A DNA stretch of 64,000 nt from Gautieria morchelliformis (GCA_015179125.1 WHVA01000010.1:434001-498000), one strand, 5' to 3'; numbered from the stretch's first letter, positions 52,356 to 62,066 are shown. Program-made: numbers and translations. Notes: generated by a model not told the origin, from the letters alone.

Positions 52356-53831
52356 TTACAAAGGATGAATGGAGGGCGGGCTGTGGATGAGAGTGTGAAG
52401 GATGATGGGGTGCTTGCGAATATATACTTTGAAGGTGTCGGAGGACCAACGGCCCATACCTTGAATGATGTTATCAGGCACACCGTCGAGGGTGAGGGCA
52501 GTGGCGCCTCCTGAATGCAGAGAGTGGCCGCCGAAGTCGGGACCAAGGATGGCGCGAAGGCAGGAAGTGAACCAGGAGGAGGTGGGGGAGAAACCGGCAG
52601 AGGTGAGCCACAACTCGGGGTGGAAAGGAAAGAGGGAGTTGCGGGAGGCTAGGTAGTGGGACATGAGGGGCAGGGGATAGAGAGGCGAAGTAGGTTTGGC
52701 TAGGACGATTATGGTGCTGCCCTGGTAGAATCTGTCGGCTTTGTGATAGGGGAGTTGAAAAGAGAACTGGTCGTGCTGGAGAGAAAGGGTGTGGCGGGCG
52801 GTAATTTTTTTTTGATGAGCATTTGGCTGGGGAGTTCGACATGGTCATTCGCCAAGGCGAAGAAGGGCGGAGAAGCCTGTAAGTAGCATGGATAGAAATA
52901 GTAGGTTGTCATGTGAGCCGGATTGGTAAGTGCAAAGGAGAGTGGAGAGGTCTTCAGAAGATAGAGCGCGTTTTTGGCATGGAGGGGGGGAAGCACGACA
53001 TTTTTTCAAGCCGGCTAGGGAGTGTGCGACAATAGCAGAATTGCGAGCGGCGCGGACATCAGGGTAGTGAGGTTGAAGACAGTTGCAGATACCAGAGAGG
53101 TAGGCAGCAACGGAGGAAGGCTTGATATGGTGGGACAAGAACGTGACAAAGTAGCTGAGGGTGTCGGAAGTGGGTTCGACAGGGAAATTGTGAAGTTTAC
53201 AAAAGCTGAGATAGGACTGTAAGGGCAACCCTGGCTGGTTGTGGAGATCACACTACCACACAACTGACAAGGGGAAATCCAAAGTCCGTATTAATGAACA
53301 GAGTATACAAGAGAGGGGATTCTCACCTGACAAGGGGAAATCCAAAGAGAAAAGTCTAAGGACCCCCAATGTCAGCGAGCCCGTATTATACTACGCTGCG
53401 CAGCCAGGGACAACACTTGGCACCCGCCATCAACCCTGCATCCTCCTGACCTCCCTGACCCTTGATCGACCCTTGATGCCACCTATTACGCGAGTCGCTT
53501 GATTTCCGACACTGTTCCGAGAGTGGAAGTCGGAAATTGGAGTGGAACTGGCAAGGTGAACAGAACTGGTGGAAGTTCTCCCAGAAGCAGAATCATTTCC
53601 GAAAGCGGAGGTGGAGATGGAATCGGAACCGGAACCGGAGTCAGAAATGGAGTCAGAACTGGAAATGGAAAACAGGGTGTCCCCTGACAAGGACTGCAAA
53701 TGGGAACTATAGGTGTGGACGGTGGAGAGCTCTATGGAGTGGCCAAGTGCGATGGCACACTCGTGAAAGAGTTTCTCCTGGGACCAGGCAACCCAAAAGG
53801 GTTGCCGGTTCCGCGTTATTGGTTGTAGCAT
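52356..53831 (-). pseudogene. Tyrosine recombinase of the DIRS-like element, interrupted by solo LTR
   Basis: The start codon ATG 53831-53829 overlaps the RT/RNase H stop in TGATG. The N-terminal part reads ECAIALGHSIELSTVHTYSS up to 53,690, then the solo LTR, then YLSFCKLHNFPVEPTSDTLS, SVAAYLSGICNCLQPHYPDV and LLTGFSALLRLGE. After frame changes near 52,850 and 52,700 it gives SHYLASRNSLFPFHPELW and the C-terminal catalytic part GGHSLHSGGATAL with GRWSSDTFKVYIRKHP. The family motif is H-x-x-R; here the Arg position is His (CAT near 52,516). The nucleophile Tyr (KVYIRKHP) is kept. LTR insertion, two frameshifts and the missing Arg make it non-functional. Confidence 0.88.
53218..53689 (-). repeat. 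Solo Gypsy LTR in the recombinase gene
   Basis: 472 bases, same family as the Gypsy LTRs at 31,523 and 37,271 but more diverged (extra CTCCCTGACC-type duplication, several short deletions). Flanked by AGGAC at 53213-53217 and 53690-53694, a perfect 5-base target duplication. LTR-LTR recombination has removed the internal region. Confidence 0.96.
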
Positions 53832-55543
53832 CACTTGGCTGCCCCCATCGCATCCCGAGGGGGTTTGAAAGGGTGGATGCGCAGGTCAGGGTGGATGGCC
53901 GACACGATGTGAAAAAGTCCACGGGACAAGGCGTCGGCAACAGTGTTGTCAGCGCCTGCGATGTGGAAGACTCTGAGAGAGGTTGTTTGGGGGAGCAGAA
54001 GTCGGATGGCGAACATGAGCAGGCGATTGTATTCATCGTGGGCTTTCAAGGAGTGGAAAATGTCAACAGTGTTCATGGAGTCAGTGTAGATGAGGAGTCG
54101 GCGGGGGGCAGGACGTAGCGTGATGGCATAAGCAAGAGCAGAGACGATGGATAACTCCTCATAAAAGAAGATATGGAAAGAAGGGGGCGGTTGAGGAATT
54201 GGAGAAAAGAACGCTAAGCTAAGCTGAGGGATATAGAATCCCAGGCCGTTGAGGGAGGCGTCGCAGAAGATGGTTAGATCTGCATCGGACGCACTCCAGG
54301 CGATGGCGTCAAGGAGGCATATGCCACTCGAAGTGGCGATGGCGTCGGCAAGCCAATTCAAGTCAGAGATGACGGCGCGGTTGAGATGCAGGGTGGCTTT
54401 GGGGATGGACTTGCCTGCGATCTTGGCATAGGAAGATTGCAGGGCAGGATGCAGGAGTGGGAAGACGTTGAGGGACCAGTTGATCCACCCCAAGAGTCAT
54501 TGCCAGTGGACGAGAGGGTGTCGACGAGAGACTGATGCATCCGTGAAGGAACGAATTGCCGCTACTAGTGCTTCTTTACTGTCGGTAGGGAAAGAAATTG
54601 ACATGTCGCGGGGGTCGACGTCGAAACCAATGATGTGCAAGAATTCGCTGAAGGTTTGCTTGGGTTTTTCGTGTGGCAAGCCAATCTCATCCCACAAGCA
54701 GAGAAGGAGGACTTGCTTGGCTGGATAGTGTTCACCATATGGTTCGTACAGGTAGAGGGAAGGGTCAAGGTCGTGGGACCAGGCGTCATCCATGTAGTGT
54801 AGGAGGTCCACGATGCCTTTCACGTGTATAGCGATCCATGTGACGAGTCCCATGAAAAGACACCAGATGCAGGCGGCGCTGCGGGTACCGAATTCCATGC
54901 ATCGGTCAACATGACGCTGCCCATCTATGGTGACGACCTGTTTGATTTGCCACAAAGGGTGGACGGGCCAGCGGCGGTAAGCACCAGAGACATCATCTTT
55001 GAAAAGCCAGGCACGGGGCCTCTTGTAACGAATGCGGACGCTGTGCAGGATCGAGCTGAAATCCTGTAGATTGTCAAAACGGACAGAGGAGTCGTCACGA
55101 GCTATCCAGGAATTGGGGGTGTGCGGTCCCACGCTCAAGTCGTTGACGAGTCGAAATTTGTCAGAGTGGGGTTTTGGAACCACTCCAACAGGGGTGCTGT
55201 ACATTCCAGGTAAAAGATCAGTTCCGAAGGAGGGAGAGTAACGGTCGGCGTGGATCTCGATGTCTCGTTGCTCTCGCAAGAAATCGAGTCCTGCGTCGCT
55301 GATCTCCCTCTGAGAAAAATCAAAGGTAACTGGGGCGGACTCATCGGGAAAGGCGAAAGGCCAGACCCCTTCCCTGAGGCTTCGACACACGGAATCAACT
55401 AGGGGACGGTTGGGATGCGAGTGAAGGAGAGTCTCGAACCGATCAACGTGAATAGGAGAGACGATTTTGAAAAGGTTGGGATTGTCAGAAATGGTTTGTT
55501 GAGCCACGGTGTCATTCAAGACTGACGTGGGAATGGAAGGCAA
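53831..55543 (-). pseudogene. DIRS-like reverse transcriptase and RNase H, one in-frame stop
   Basis: One frame broken only by TGA at 54499-54497. Before it: FFPFAFPDESAPVTFDFSQR-like start, GVVPKPHSDKFRLVNDLSVG, LFKDDVSGAYRRWPVHPLWQ and the catalytic YMDD in LLHYMDDAWSHD, then FLHIIGFDVDPRDMSISFP. After it: GWINWSLNVFPLLHPALQSS, RNase H LTIFCDASLNGLGFYIP, FYEELSIVSALAYA, LLIYTDSMNTVDIF and VFHIAGADNTVADALSRG, ending DAMGAAK with TGA 53833-53831. DIRS/Ngaro RT class, not Gypsy or Copia. CGA to TGA would explain the stop. Confidence 0.9.
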
Positions 55544-57028
55544 AGGGTCAGCTAGCTCTGTGGAGGTGGCTGAGGGACAGACTGCTACGGGCTGTGAGGA
55601 CCACAGAAAACCACGAGTCCATCTAGGTCGCTCCCACTTGGAGTTTTTTGCTTCATTTCATGGATTCCCCTTTCTGAAAGTTGGCGCAATCTCTGGCTGG
55701 GTGTCTCCCAGAGCAGATTGAGCAGACGTGTCGATACTTGCAGGACTCGCTCATGCACCGCTTCTCGTTGAATCACCTGCAAATAGGTGGGACACCTCCA
55801 ATGGCGGGTCGTGTGTGTTTGATGTCTCGCGAATAGGTACCTTGCTGCGAGACGAAATGCCTGGTGGAGAGGTCTGCAAACTTGTCGAAGGAGGCGAGGG
55901 ACAGTTTGTTGTCTTGGGCGACTCGAATGCGAATGGCTTTGTCCAGGTCGAGTACCTTGCGTTGCTCTCCAGGGTGGTGCATTGCGGCGAACTGCCCGAT
56001 GATATACTCTTCGTATTGCGCAAATTCATCTGCTCGGTGTGGATAGACGTAGGGGATGGCCTTCTTGGCGACTGCGAAAGCGATTGACCAATCTCCGTGG
56101 GATTCGACCTTCCTAGTTGGCTTAGCAGCGCCGCTTCCTGATGACAGTGTGATGTCGACATTTCCCACTGATTCTGTAAGTTGGTAATCGGACTCGAGGG
56201 TGTAGTATCCGGAGTAGATCTTGTCCAAGTCGATGTACCGATCAGCGAGGACGTCGAGCCATAAGGACTCCGGGAGGTTCGGGCAATCAAGTCGGGTGAG
56301 AAGATTGTTTTTTGCCGCTTTGAGGTCAATGAGGTGATTGGCTTTGAGAGACAGTGTTTTCGCGACGCATGAGTCAACGAGCAGCATGGACTCGGGGAGC
56401 CGGTTCCATGCGAGTTTGGAGATATCGAGTTTCTTCTGCGCTCTTCCCATACTATCTTCATCTTCAGGCTCCTGATGTCGGTGTTTAACCTTTAAAATAT
56501 TATGTTGCGATCAATTTATTAATGAAATTAAAAAACAATTTAATTATGATAATAAATCTTGCCCGGGAGGGAGAAATGTAATGTTTATGGCAAAATGTTT
56601 AATATCTGGTTTTTCTACACTATTAAATAAAGCTTTATTACTTACGAAAGTATGAGGAAATTTATCTTTTCCAGGCTCGTATGGTTGGAGTCTGAGTCCG
56701 AGGATGATTCGTCTGGGGTGTTTTCGGCAGGTCGCTTCCCGCTGCGGGGTTGCTCTGATCGTTGTGTATTAATCGTGAAAGATAAACCAGTTCCTCCTCA
56801 CTCGGCGGCAACGGCATGCTCACGGTCGATTTTGGCGCAAAGGTCGAGGTATCGCTTGTACGCAGATTGGCCTGGTCCGCCATTGGGAAGGAGTTTGAAC
56901 AAGAGCAAGGATGCGTCGGTGGTGGTGATCTCCCCGGAACGCCTGCGTTCGACGATTCGGAGGCATTCTGTGGCAATTCCAGTTGTGTTGGACGTGGTGG
57001 AAGTGGATGCTTGAGCATTGCTAGCCAT
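55544..57028 (-). pseudogene. DIRS-like Gag region, two blocks around an AT-rich intron-like gap
   Basis: Block 1, ATG 57028: MASNAQASTSTTSNTTGIAT, ECLRIVERRRSGEITTTDAS, then TGA at 56800-56798 and in-frame KRPAENTPDESSSDSDSNHT. A GTAAGT near 56,643 and an AAG end near 56,492 bound a very AT-rich 150-base gap that looks like an intron. Block 2, around ATG 56450: MGRAQKKLDISKLAWNRLPE, LSLKANHLIDLKAAKNNLL, LWLDVLADRYIDLDKIYSGY, SHGDWSIAFAVAKKAIPYVY and PHRADEFAQYEEYIIGQFAA, to 55773. Then in a shifted frame a Cys/His knuckle HVCSICSGRHPARDC near 55,690. Typical of Agaricomycete DIRS Gag. Confidence 0.7.
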
Positions 57029-57063
57029 GAGAGGCTAGATGTTAACGTGTATAAAATTAGAAG

Positions 57064-57775
57064 CGAAACAATGGCGAAAACTGTGCGAATGTTAGCAAGA
57101 GCGCGGCAAGTGAGCCAAGCGCGGGACTACCTGTGCGATGGGGAGCGCTGCGAGCAGATAGCGCACAGGGGCGATTGGTGAGAAAGTTAAATAAGCTGGA
57201 GTAGTTCTCCCACTGAGACATGCATGACAGTCCATGACGTGGGCGCTGACGTGTCTAGTGGGACTCAAGCCTGCGCGCACGGTGAAGTTCAGCGAGAACT
57301 TCAGTGTGAGTAGGGAAACATGGTAGCATACCGTCGAGATAGAAATACAAAGTGAGCGGTGAACAGAATGTCAGGGTTATTGCGCAGTAGCTGTGTAGTA
57401 TAGGCTCAGTGAATAGATACTTCACTGAGCTCGTATGTATTACTGTACCTGTGTAGTATAGGCTACACAGGGGTGAGCATCGTACTCGACGATATACAAA
57501 AGGTGGTGCGTACCTCAGTGAATAGATACTTCACTGAGGTGCCGCTACCTACGAGTCTTACTAGATATACCAGCTCGGTCGTCTACGACCGAGACAACCT
57601 ATGTAACTACGAGTCCGGGTCGCGGGTTACCAGCCGCTGCCCTGCGTCCCATGCTTATCTATCTTTACTCCAACACAGAAGAGTGAAAGTAGGAAGCCCA
57701 GCGTGGGACTGCGGGTGAACCGCGAGGCGGGCGCGGAATTCGCCGCGTGTAAGAACGCTTCGCTACTTAAACTAC
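57064..57775 (-). repeat. Split direct repeat A1 of the DIRS-like element
   Basis: Partner of 51,831-52,230, expanded to 712 bases by a 307-base solo LTR plus target duplication. Forms the 5' end of the element on the minus strand; ends CTTAAACTAC at 57775. Confidence 0.9.
57369..57675. repeat. Solo LTR (Copia-like) inserted in A1
   Basis: 307 bases, TGTCAGGGTT...CTCCAACA, flanked by CAGAA at 57364-57368 and 57676-57680. The empty site GAACAGAAGAGTG is preserved in A2 at about 52,130. It contains hairpins with CTCAGTGAA/TTCACTGAG arms (57404-57430 and 57512-57540, 7-base loops) and a GTGTAGTATAGGCTACAC hairpin. On the minus strand it begins TGTTGGAG. Confidence 0.95.
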
Positions 57776-57879
57776 GAATAATCTATAATAAGTTCAGTCG
57801 GAGCTGGCCTGTATAGGCTTTGGGCACGGCTGTATAGGCTTTGGGCACGGATGTGTGATACAATTTAAAGTGAGTCGGG

Positions 57880-59690
57880 AAATCAGTCCACCACACATCT
57901 GTGTTGGTTATATACTAGACAGTGAATTGATCAGTTCAGTGGTCACAAAGGTGATTAATTCATTGAGTATAGGGTGAGCCGTTAGACAGCAGAGCGAGGC
58001 AAATCATATTTAGTCTATAAAATCTATAAAATACTGGATGAAAGAGAGAAAAGTCCCAAGAGCGGCAAAAGTGGACACCCCTACAGCAGGCTACAACTGT
58101 ACCAATGTGACTGAGATTCCGCTGCTTGCAGAAGTCCATAACCCATTAATTCTGCGCAACTCGTTGAGCCCCCGCGCGCCGCACTCGATATTTTTAAGTT
58201 CACTAGATTTAGTGAATTAGTAAAAACAGCTGAAAGGTTTTTCGACGCACGACGCACTCACAGCTATATTATCATCTCTGATACAAGCGTGCTTGGAAAA
58301 TATACATGGGTCCTGATAAAGGCTGGCGTGCCCATCACTGGTCAAGCAGAAGCTAATAGAGGCCAAGATCAGTCAGGGGATATTATTATAGAATATTTAC
58401 GCACTATGTGAATGACCCTAAAAACCGAGACAAATCTCGATCATCCCTTCGCCGCATAGTTAGCCCAGGGACTCGCTTGAGCACTTCACAGGACCACTCA
58501 CCAGACTTTCGGCATATCCTCGAGAACCTGAGAATCCTGCTGCAAAAAGGCCGCGTGTCTCTCCAGATATGCTGAAAAAACCTTGACAACGTGCAAGTCG
58601 TTGGCCGCCAACAAGCGCACTGGCATGTATATTTTGACCTTAGGCAAAGGAGCGTGTGCTCTCAAGTCGTAATATAATAAAATTCCGCGAGGAGAGCGCT
58701 GAAGTGCGCTTAAGTCGCCTCCCGCTAGTTGAAGCAAGAGTTCGCGTAGCGATGTGACATATGCCGCGGACAATGGGATGGCTCGGCCGAGGGAGAGCTG
58801 ATCAACCAAGCAATCCATGTCCGTAAATCGATATCGGACATAGACTTTGACTCTAGCGTCGTCAGAGTCTTTGCAATCGACTGCGAACAAGGTGGGATTT
58901 GGAGAGAAACGTGTGTGCCAGTCCGATGGCTTCGACTTGAGATAATTCACCACCGTGGACCATGGCTTTTCACGACCTGAACCAGACATGGCCTTCGAGA
59001 GAAGAGTTAACTTTTCAGTGAGATTCAGTGAAGAATGAAAGACGCCATAAGCCTTCGTCTCGATGCAATCTGGTAACAGATCGCTCGCCAGAAAAATATT
59101 GGTGACGCTGGTTGATGCCTTCCATTGACCGTCCAGGCGGGTGAAGCCGAAAACCTCGAGGAAATGGATGAACAGACCAGGGTCCATAATAATGGGATAC
59201 TTGCGTCCCCTGGATCGAGAGAGACGGTGAAGAGAATCTATGACGTCGAGGCCATATGCCATTACTTCTGCCTCGTCTGTAGAAGTGGTAGAGGTAGTAG
59301 GGATCGGTTCAATGCTGAATTTGACGAGGGGCTTCTTGTGCGGGTGTTTCCATGCCATCCCTAACTCGATAGGGCCCAAGTCGTCGCACATGAACGACTT
59401 CACCACCGGGGTGTCTTGACCATCTACAATCGTAGGCCGCGGACCAAGGAGGGCGGTCCAAATGGAGAACCAGTCAGCATACAGCTGTCGTTCGGTAGGA
59501 GTATAATCCGCCGCAACAAGCATTTTGTAGAAATGGCCGTGTAGCTTCTGTGACCAGAAGTCGGCATCCGAAGAGCGGAAGGCCGTCAAGTGCATTAAGC
59601 TACGAACCAAGGATTGCGATCAATTCAACACAAAAAAAAATTAACCAGAAGCAAGGAAACTAACTTCGTCAAGGGGGTGTCTTTAGCCAT
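57880..59690 (-). repeat. Segmental duplication, left copy (partner 62,270-64,000)
   Basis: The prenyltransferase gene and about 480 bases downstream of it occur twice, offset by about 4,344 bases. Non-coding matches include TCGACGCACGACGCACTCAC and TATTAGCTTCTGCTTGACC-type strings at 58,238 and 62,586. Roughly 85-90% alike by eye. Confidence 0.9.
58369..59690 (-). CDS. DMATS-type aromatic (indole) prenyltransferase, copy 1
   Basis: ABBA-fold enzyme moving a prenyl group, usually dimethylallyl, onto tryptophan or an indole/aromatic acceptor; soluble, no Mg-binding DDxxD. Exon 1, ATG 59690, gives MAKDTPLT and splices near 59,594. The main exon reads DADFWSQKLHGHFYKMLVAA, LYADWFSIWTALLGPRPT, SFMCDDLGPIELGMAW (with the conserved Glu base in PIE), GLFIHFLEVFGF, VYVRYRFTDMDCLVDQLSLG and KVKIYMPVRLLAANDLH. 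The frame hits TGA at 58498 after DMPKVW, but GTGAGT there and TTTTTAG at about 58,408 allow a last exon ending SIIISPD at 58369, close to the usual ...SPE terminus. That exon is conserved in copy 2. About 388 residues, slightly short for the family. Confidence 0.85.
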
Positions 59691-60356
59691 CGGGGGAAGA
59701 AGTTAGTGACGGTAGCTTCGAGTCGTGGAGACGTTGGTCGATGGTACTGATTAATTTATATTATAACGACAGGCCCTTAGAGGGGAATCCCCCACGACAT
59801 GGTTTTCACTTGACAGGGCGATCCAGGGCCTCCGTATCCCTGGGTTTGATGCTTCCATAGAAATCTATGCAGGGAGGAGATTTATGACCGTACCCGACCA
59901 CCTTTGTACACTGGGCCGGGGAGAATTGAGTAGAAGTGCATCCAAAATTATATCATGACTTGATTATGCACTACTCACGGACAATGATCATCTACTCTTT
60001 GGTGTAATGTCCGTATGAATCCCCCATTTGGTCCAATGGACCGGCTCAGTTGCTCTAAAAGAAGTAAATTTACCTGAAATAAAAAAACGATACGCCCTTA
60101 GTGTTTGTAAGGCGTGAATTGTCACGCAACAATATGCACTGCAAAAAGTGCAGCGCATGAAAAATATGCTCCATTGGTATGTTTGTCATGTACAGCTTAC
60201 CTCCTAACTTGTGGAAACTTGAATTCTTCTCGCATTAGACACACCTCATCCTTCACATAGATGGCCCACTGGCAGGGGCTGTTTAGGGCAGTGACCAGTC
60301 GATTGATGCGACTCGGGTAGATATCGACAGGGACTCCCGTGCTAGTTCGCCCAGAG
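59691..60356. other. Intergenic upstream of prenyltransferase copy 1
   Basis: Promoter region and spacer, AT-rich around 59,750 and 60,060. No gene recognised. A minus frame at 60,197-60,526 runs into the hairpin element and has no family likeness. Confidence 0.45.
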
Positions 60357-60548
60357 ATCAGAGGCCACCCGGGAGCACTGTGGTGAATATTTGATGTACA
60401 GCCCACAGAGGATTTTTTCGAGCGAGCAATTAGCGCCAGGATATTTCGGGGATAGACACCTCCGGTGTGGAATCCATTCGCTCGAAAAAATCCTTTGTGT
60501 GGGCGGTAAATCCGAATATTCGCCACTAGTGGTCAGGGCACTGAAATC
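60357..60548. repeat. ~190 bp palindromic hairpin element
   Basis: Inverted arms at about 60,372-60,427 and 60,480-60,535; the inner GGATTTTTTCGAGCG pairs with CGCTCGAAAAAATCC perfectly. The arms reach outward through GCCCACA and GAATATT to a GTGG(T/C)GAA box, and the loop is about 52 bases. MITE-like or a long-hairpin RNA source. Confidence 0.75.
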
Positions 60549-60829
60549 ATTGCTAGGGTTACTTGGAGTTACCCATGGATGGATATAGTCCCACCGGGTG
60601 CCCCTTTTTTTTTCTTTTTTTTTTTTTTCTCTTAAATCCATTTACATCCTGTGTAGTGTTCGCAGACGATCCGAAACATGAGAAGGTCCCATAACGCATC
60701 CCGTAGAAATTATAACTTGTGGGCATTACCAAGAACGCTTTCGAAATTGCCCACATTTGTCCATACTAGCTATGAAATAAAATGAGAGTGGAGAGAGGGG
60801 CGTGAACGGTGCGAGCGGCACGAGCTCGG
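60549..60829. other. Spacer with long T tract
   Basis: T-rich run at 60,606-60,630 (A-tail on the minus strand), which could mark a retroposed 3' end read on the minus strand. No gene. Confidence 0.35.
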
Positions 60830-60878
60830 TCGCGGGGTTGGGGTTAGGGGTTGGGGGTTAGGGGCTTGGGGTTTGGGC
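60830..60878 (+). repeat. G-rich telomere-like tract
   Basis: GGGGTTGGGGTTAGGGG then TTGGGGGTTAGGGGCTTGGGG: at least six G-runs of four or more separated by TT/TTA. It resembles degenerate TTAGGG telomere repeats and would fold as a G-quadruplex. Confidence 0.75.
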
Positions 60879-61917
60879 ATGTGCGTGCGGGGCCGGGGTC
60901 GCGTGGCTACGGGGCCTATGCGGTTACGGGTGCGGTGTGCGAGCATGCGGGCTCACTGCGGTCCCCCCCCGAGCAGCGAGGGCCGTGAATTGTCGGTTCT
61001 CTTCGTGCGCCGGATGAAAGAATTGTTTACAAAAAAATTCCATAAACAAAACCCAAATATAGGAGTTACAGGTCATTTTACACAATTTATGCTCACCACC
61101 GTCGATGACGGTACCGTGGGTACATATCATATCCCGGCGTTGTTGCGCGGACGTGACAGCGCAGGTCCGGTGCTCTCTGGGGTCTCTAGTACCGTACCAG
61201 AAGCACTCGGAGATCGGCCGTGTCCCCACAGCGGGCGGAGCCACGGAGCCACTCCTCTAAACATCTATAAATTTCTGATGATGGCAATCAGCAGCTGGAG
61301 TTCGAAAATACGCTCGCATCTAACCCTGACATGCTGCACCTCAGAATTACCTCCAAGTTGTCAGTTTACCGCTTTATCATACAGCGGTTTAGCAAAATGA
61401 ACCACTTTTCATCACAATTGAATAAGATTTAAGCTCTGCAGAATTTATATCTATCAAAATGTCAGAAATACTTCAAAGTGGTTGAAAGGCCCACTTCTCT
61501 GCTACACAAGCAACATTTCTGATTTCTTTGCTTTTATCATCTTGTTAAAGGGTCTATAGCCTTCAATTTATAGCTTCTGATATTGACATCGGGTGTAGTG
61601 AGGCGACCAGGGAAAGGGGTTTCAAACTCCCGGTGTTTTCAAACTCCAGGATCTGATTGTAGTGCTTCTTAGCCGAGTCGTAACAATCGACTATGCACTC
61701 GCGCGTCGGTAGAAAAGGTATCGGGCACGGGCATGTCCAAACAATGATTGAGCATGTGTACACCTGGAGCGTATACATACCCTAAGTTGTACCTATGTCC
61801 CGAACCGAGCCTCTTCCCAACATGGTGACATCCAGCGAGCATGAATTTACAATATCTCGTCCAACAACTTCCAGCAACTTTTCCGTGTCACCCCACAACT
61901 CAAAAGGGGCCACGTAC
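60879..61917. other. No gene recognised
   Basis: GC-rich to 61,000, then mixed composition. Plus frame 60,873-61,400 and minus frame 60,924-61,244 overlap, and neither looks like a known protein. No RNA gene or repeat seen. Confidence 0.4.
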
Positions 61918-62066
61918 AGGGTTGGCCATCTGATTTTCTGATTTTTAAATTCATATCCTACTCCACCAGTATTCTCTTGCCACTCTCCATCATTAGTACC
62001 CAGAGCAGTGATATAGAGCAGTTGAGATTGTCTACTCAGACCGTTCGTGTGAAATTCGTGTCATCA
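61918..62066 (+). repeat. Dispersed repeat, copy 2
   Basis: Partner of 48,315-48,457; shares CAGTGATATAGAGCAGTTG and GTGTGAAATTCGTGTCAT. Ends just before the duplicated prenyltransferase block. Confidence 0.7.

Larger units (their letters stand above)
51616..57775 (-). mobile_element. DIRS/Ngaro-like tyrosine-recombinase retrotransposon with split direct repeats
   Basis: Read on the minus strand the order is A1 (57,775-57,064), Gag, RT/RNase H, tyrosine recombinase, B1 (about 52,319-52,231), A2 (52,230-51,831), B2 (about 51,693-51,616). A1-ORFs-B1-A2-B2 is the split-direct-repeat layout of Ngaro/PAT-like elements. No LTR pair and no integrase, as expected. Two LTR insertions are nested: 53,218-53,689 in the recombinase and 57,369-57,675 in A1. 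Every gene carries stops or frameshifts, so this copy is dead. Confidence 0.85.

Noticed and set aside
58498-59610. Treating the prenyltransferase as the uninterrupted frame with MVRSLMHL start
   Set aside because: The first codon of that frame is TTG and lies in an intron; an upstream ATG exon (MAKDTPLT) with splice sites fits better.
61563-61778. 71-codon minus frame
   Set aside because: No recognisable motif, no splice partners, no neighbour in the same frame.
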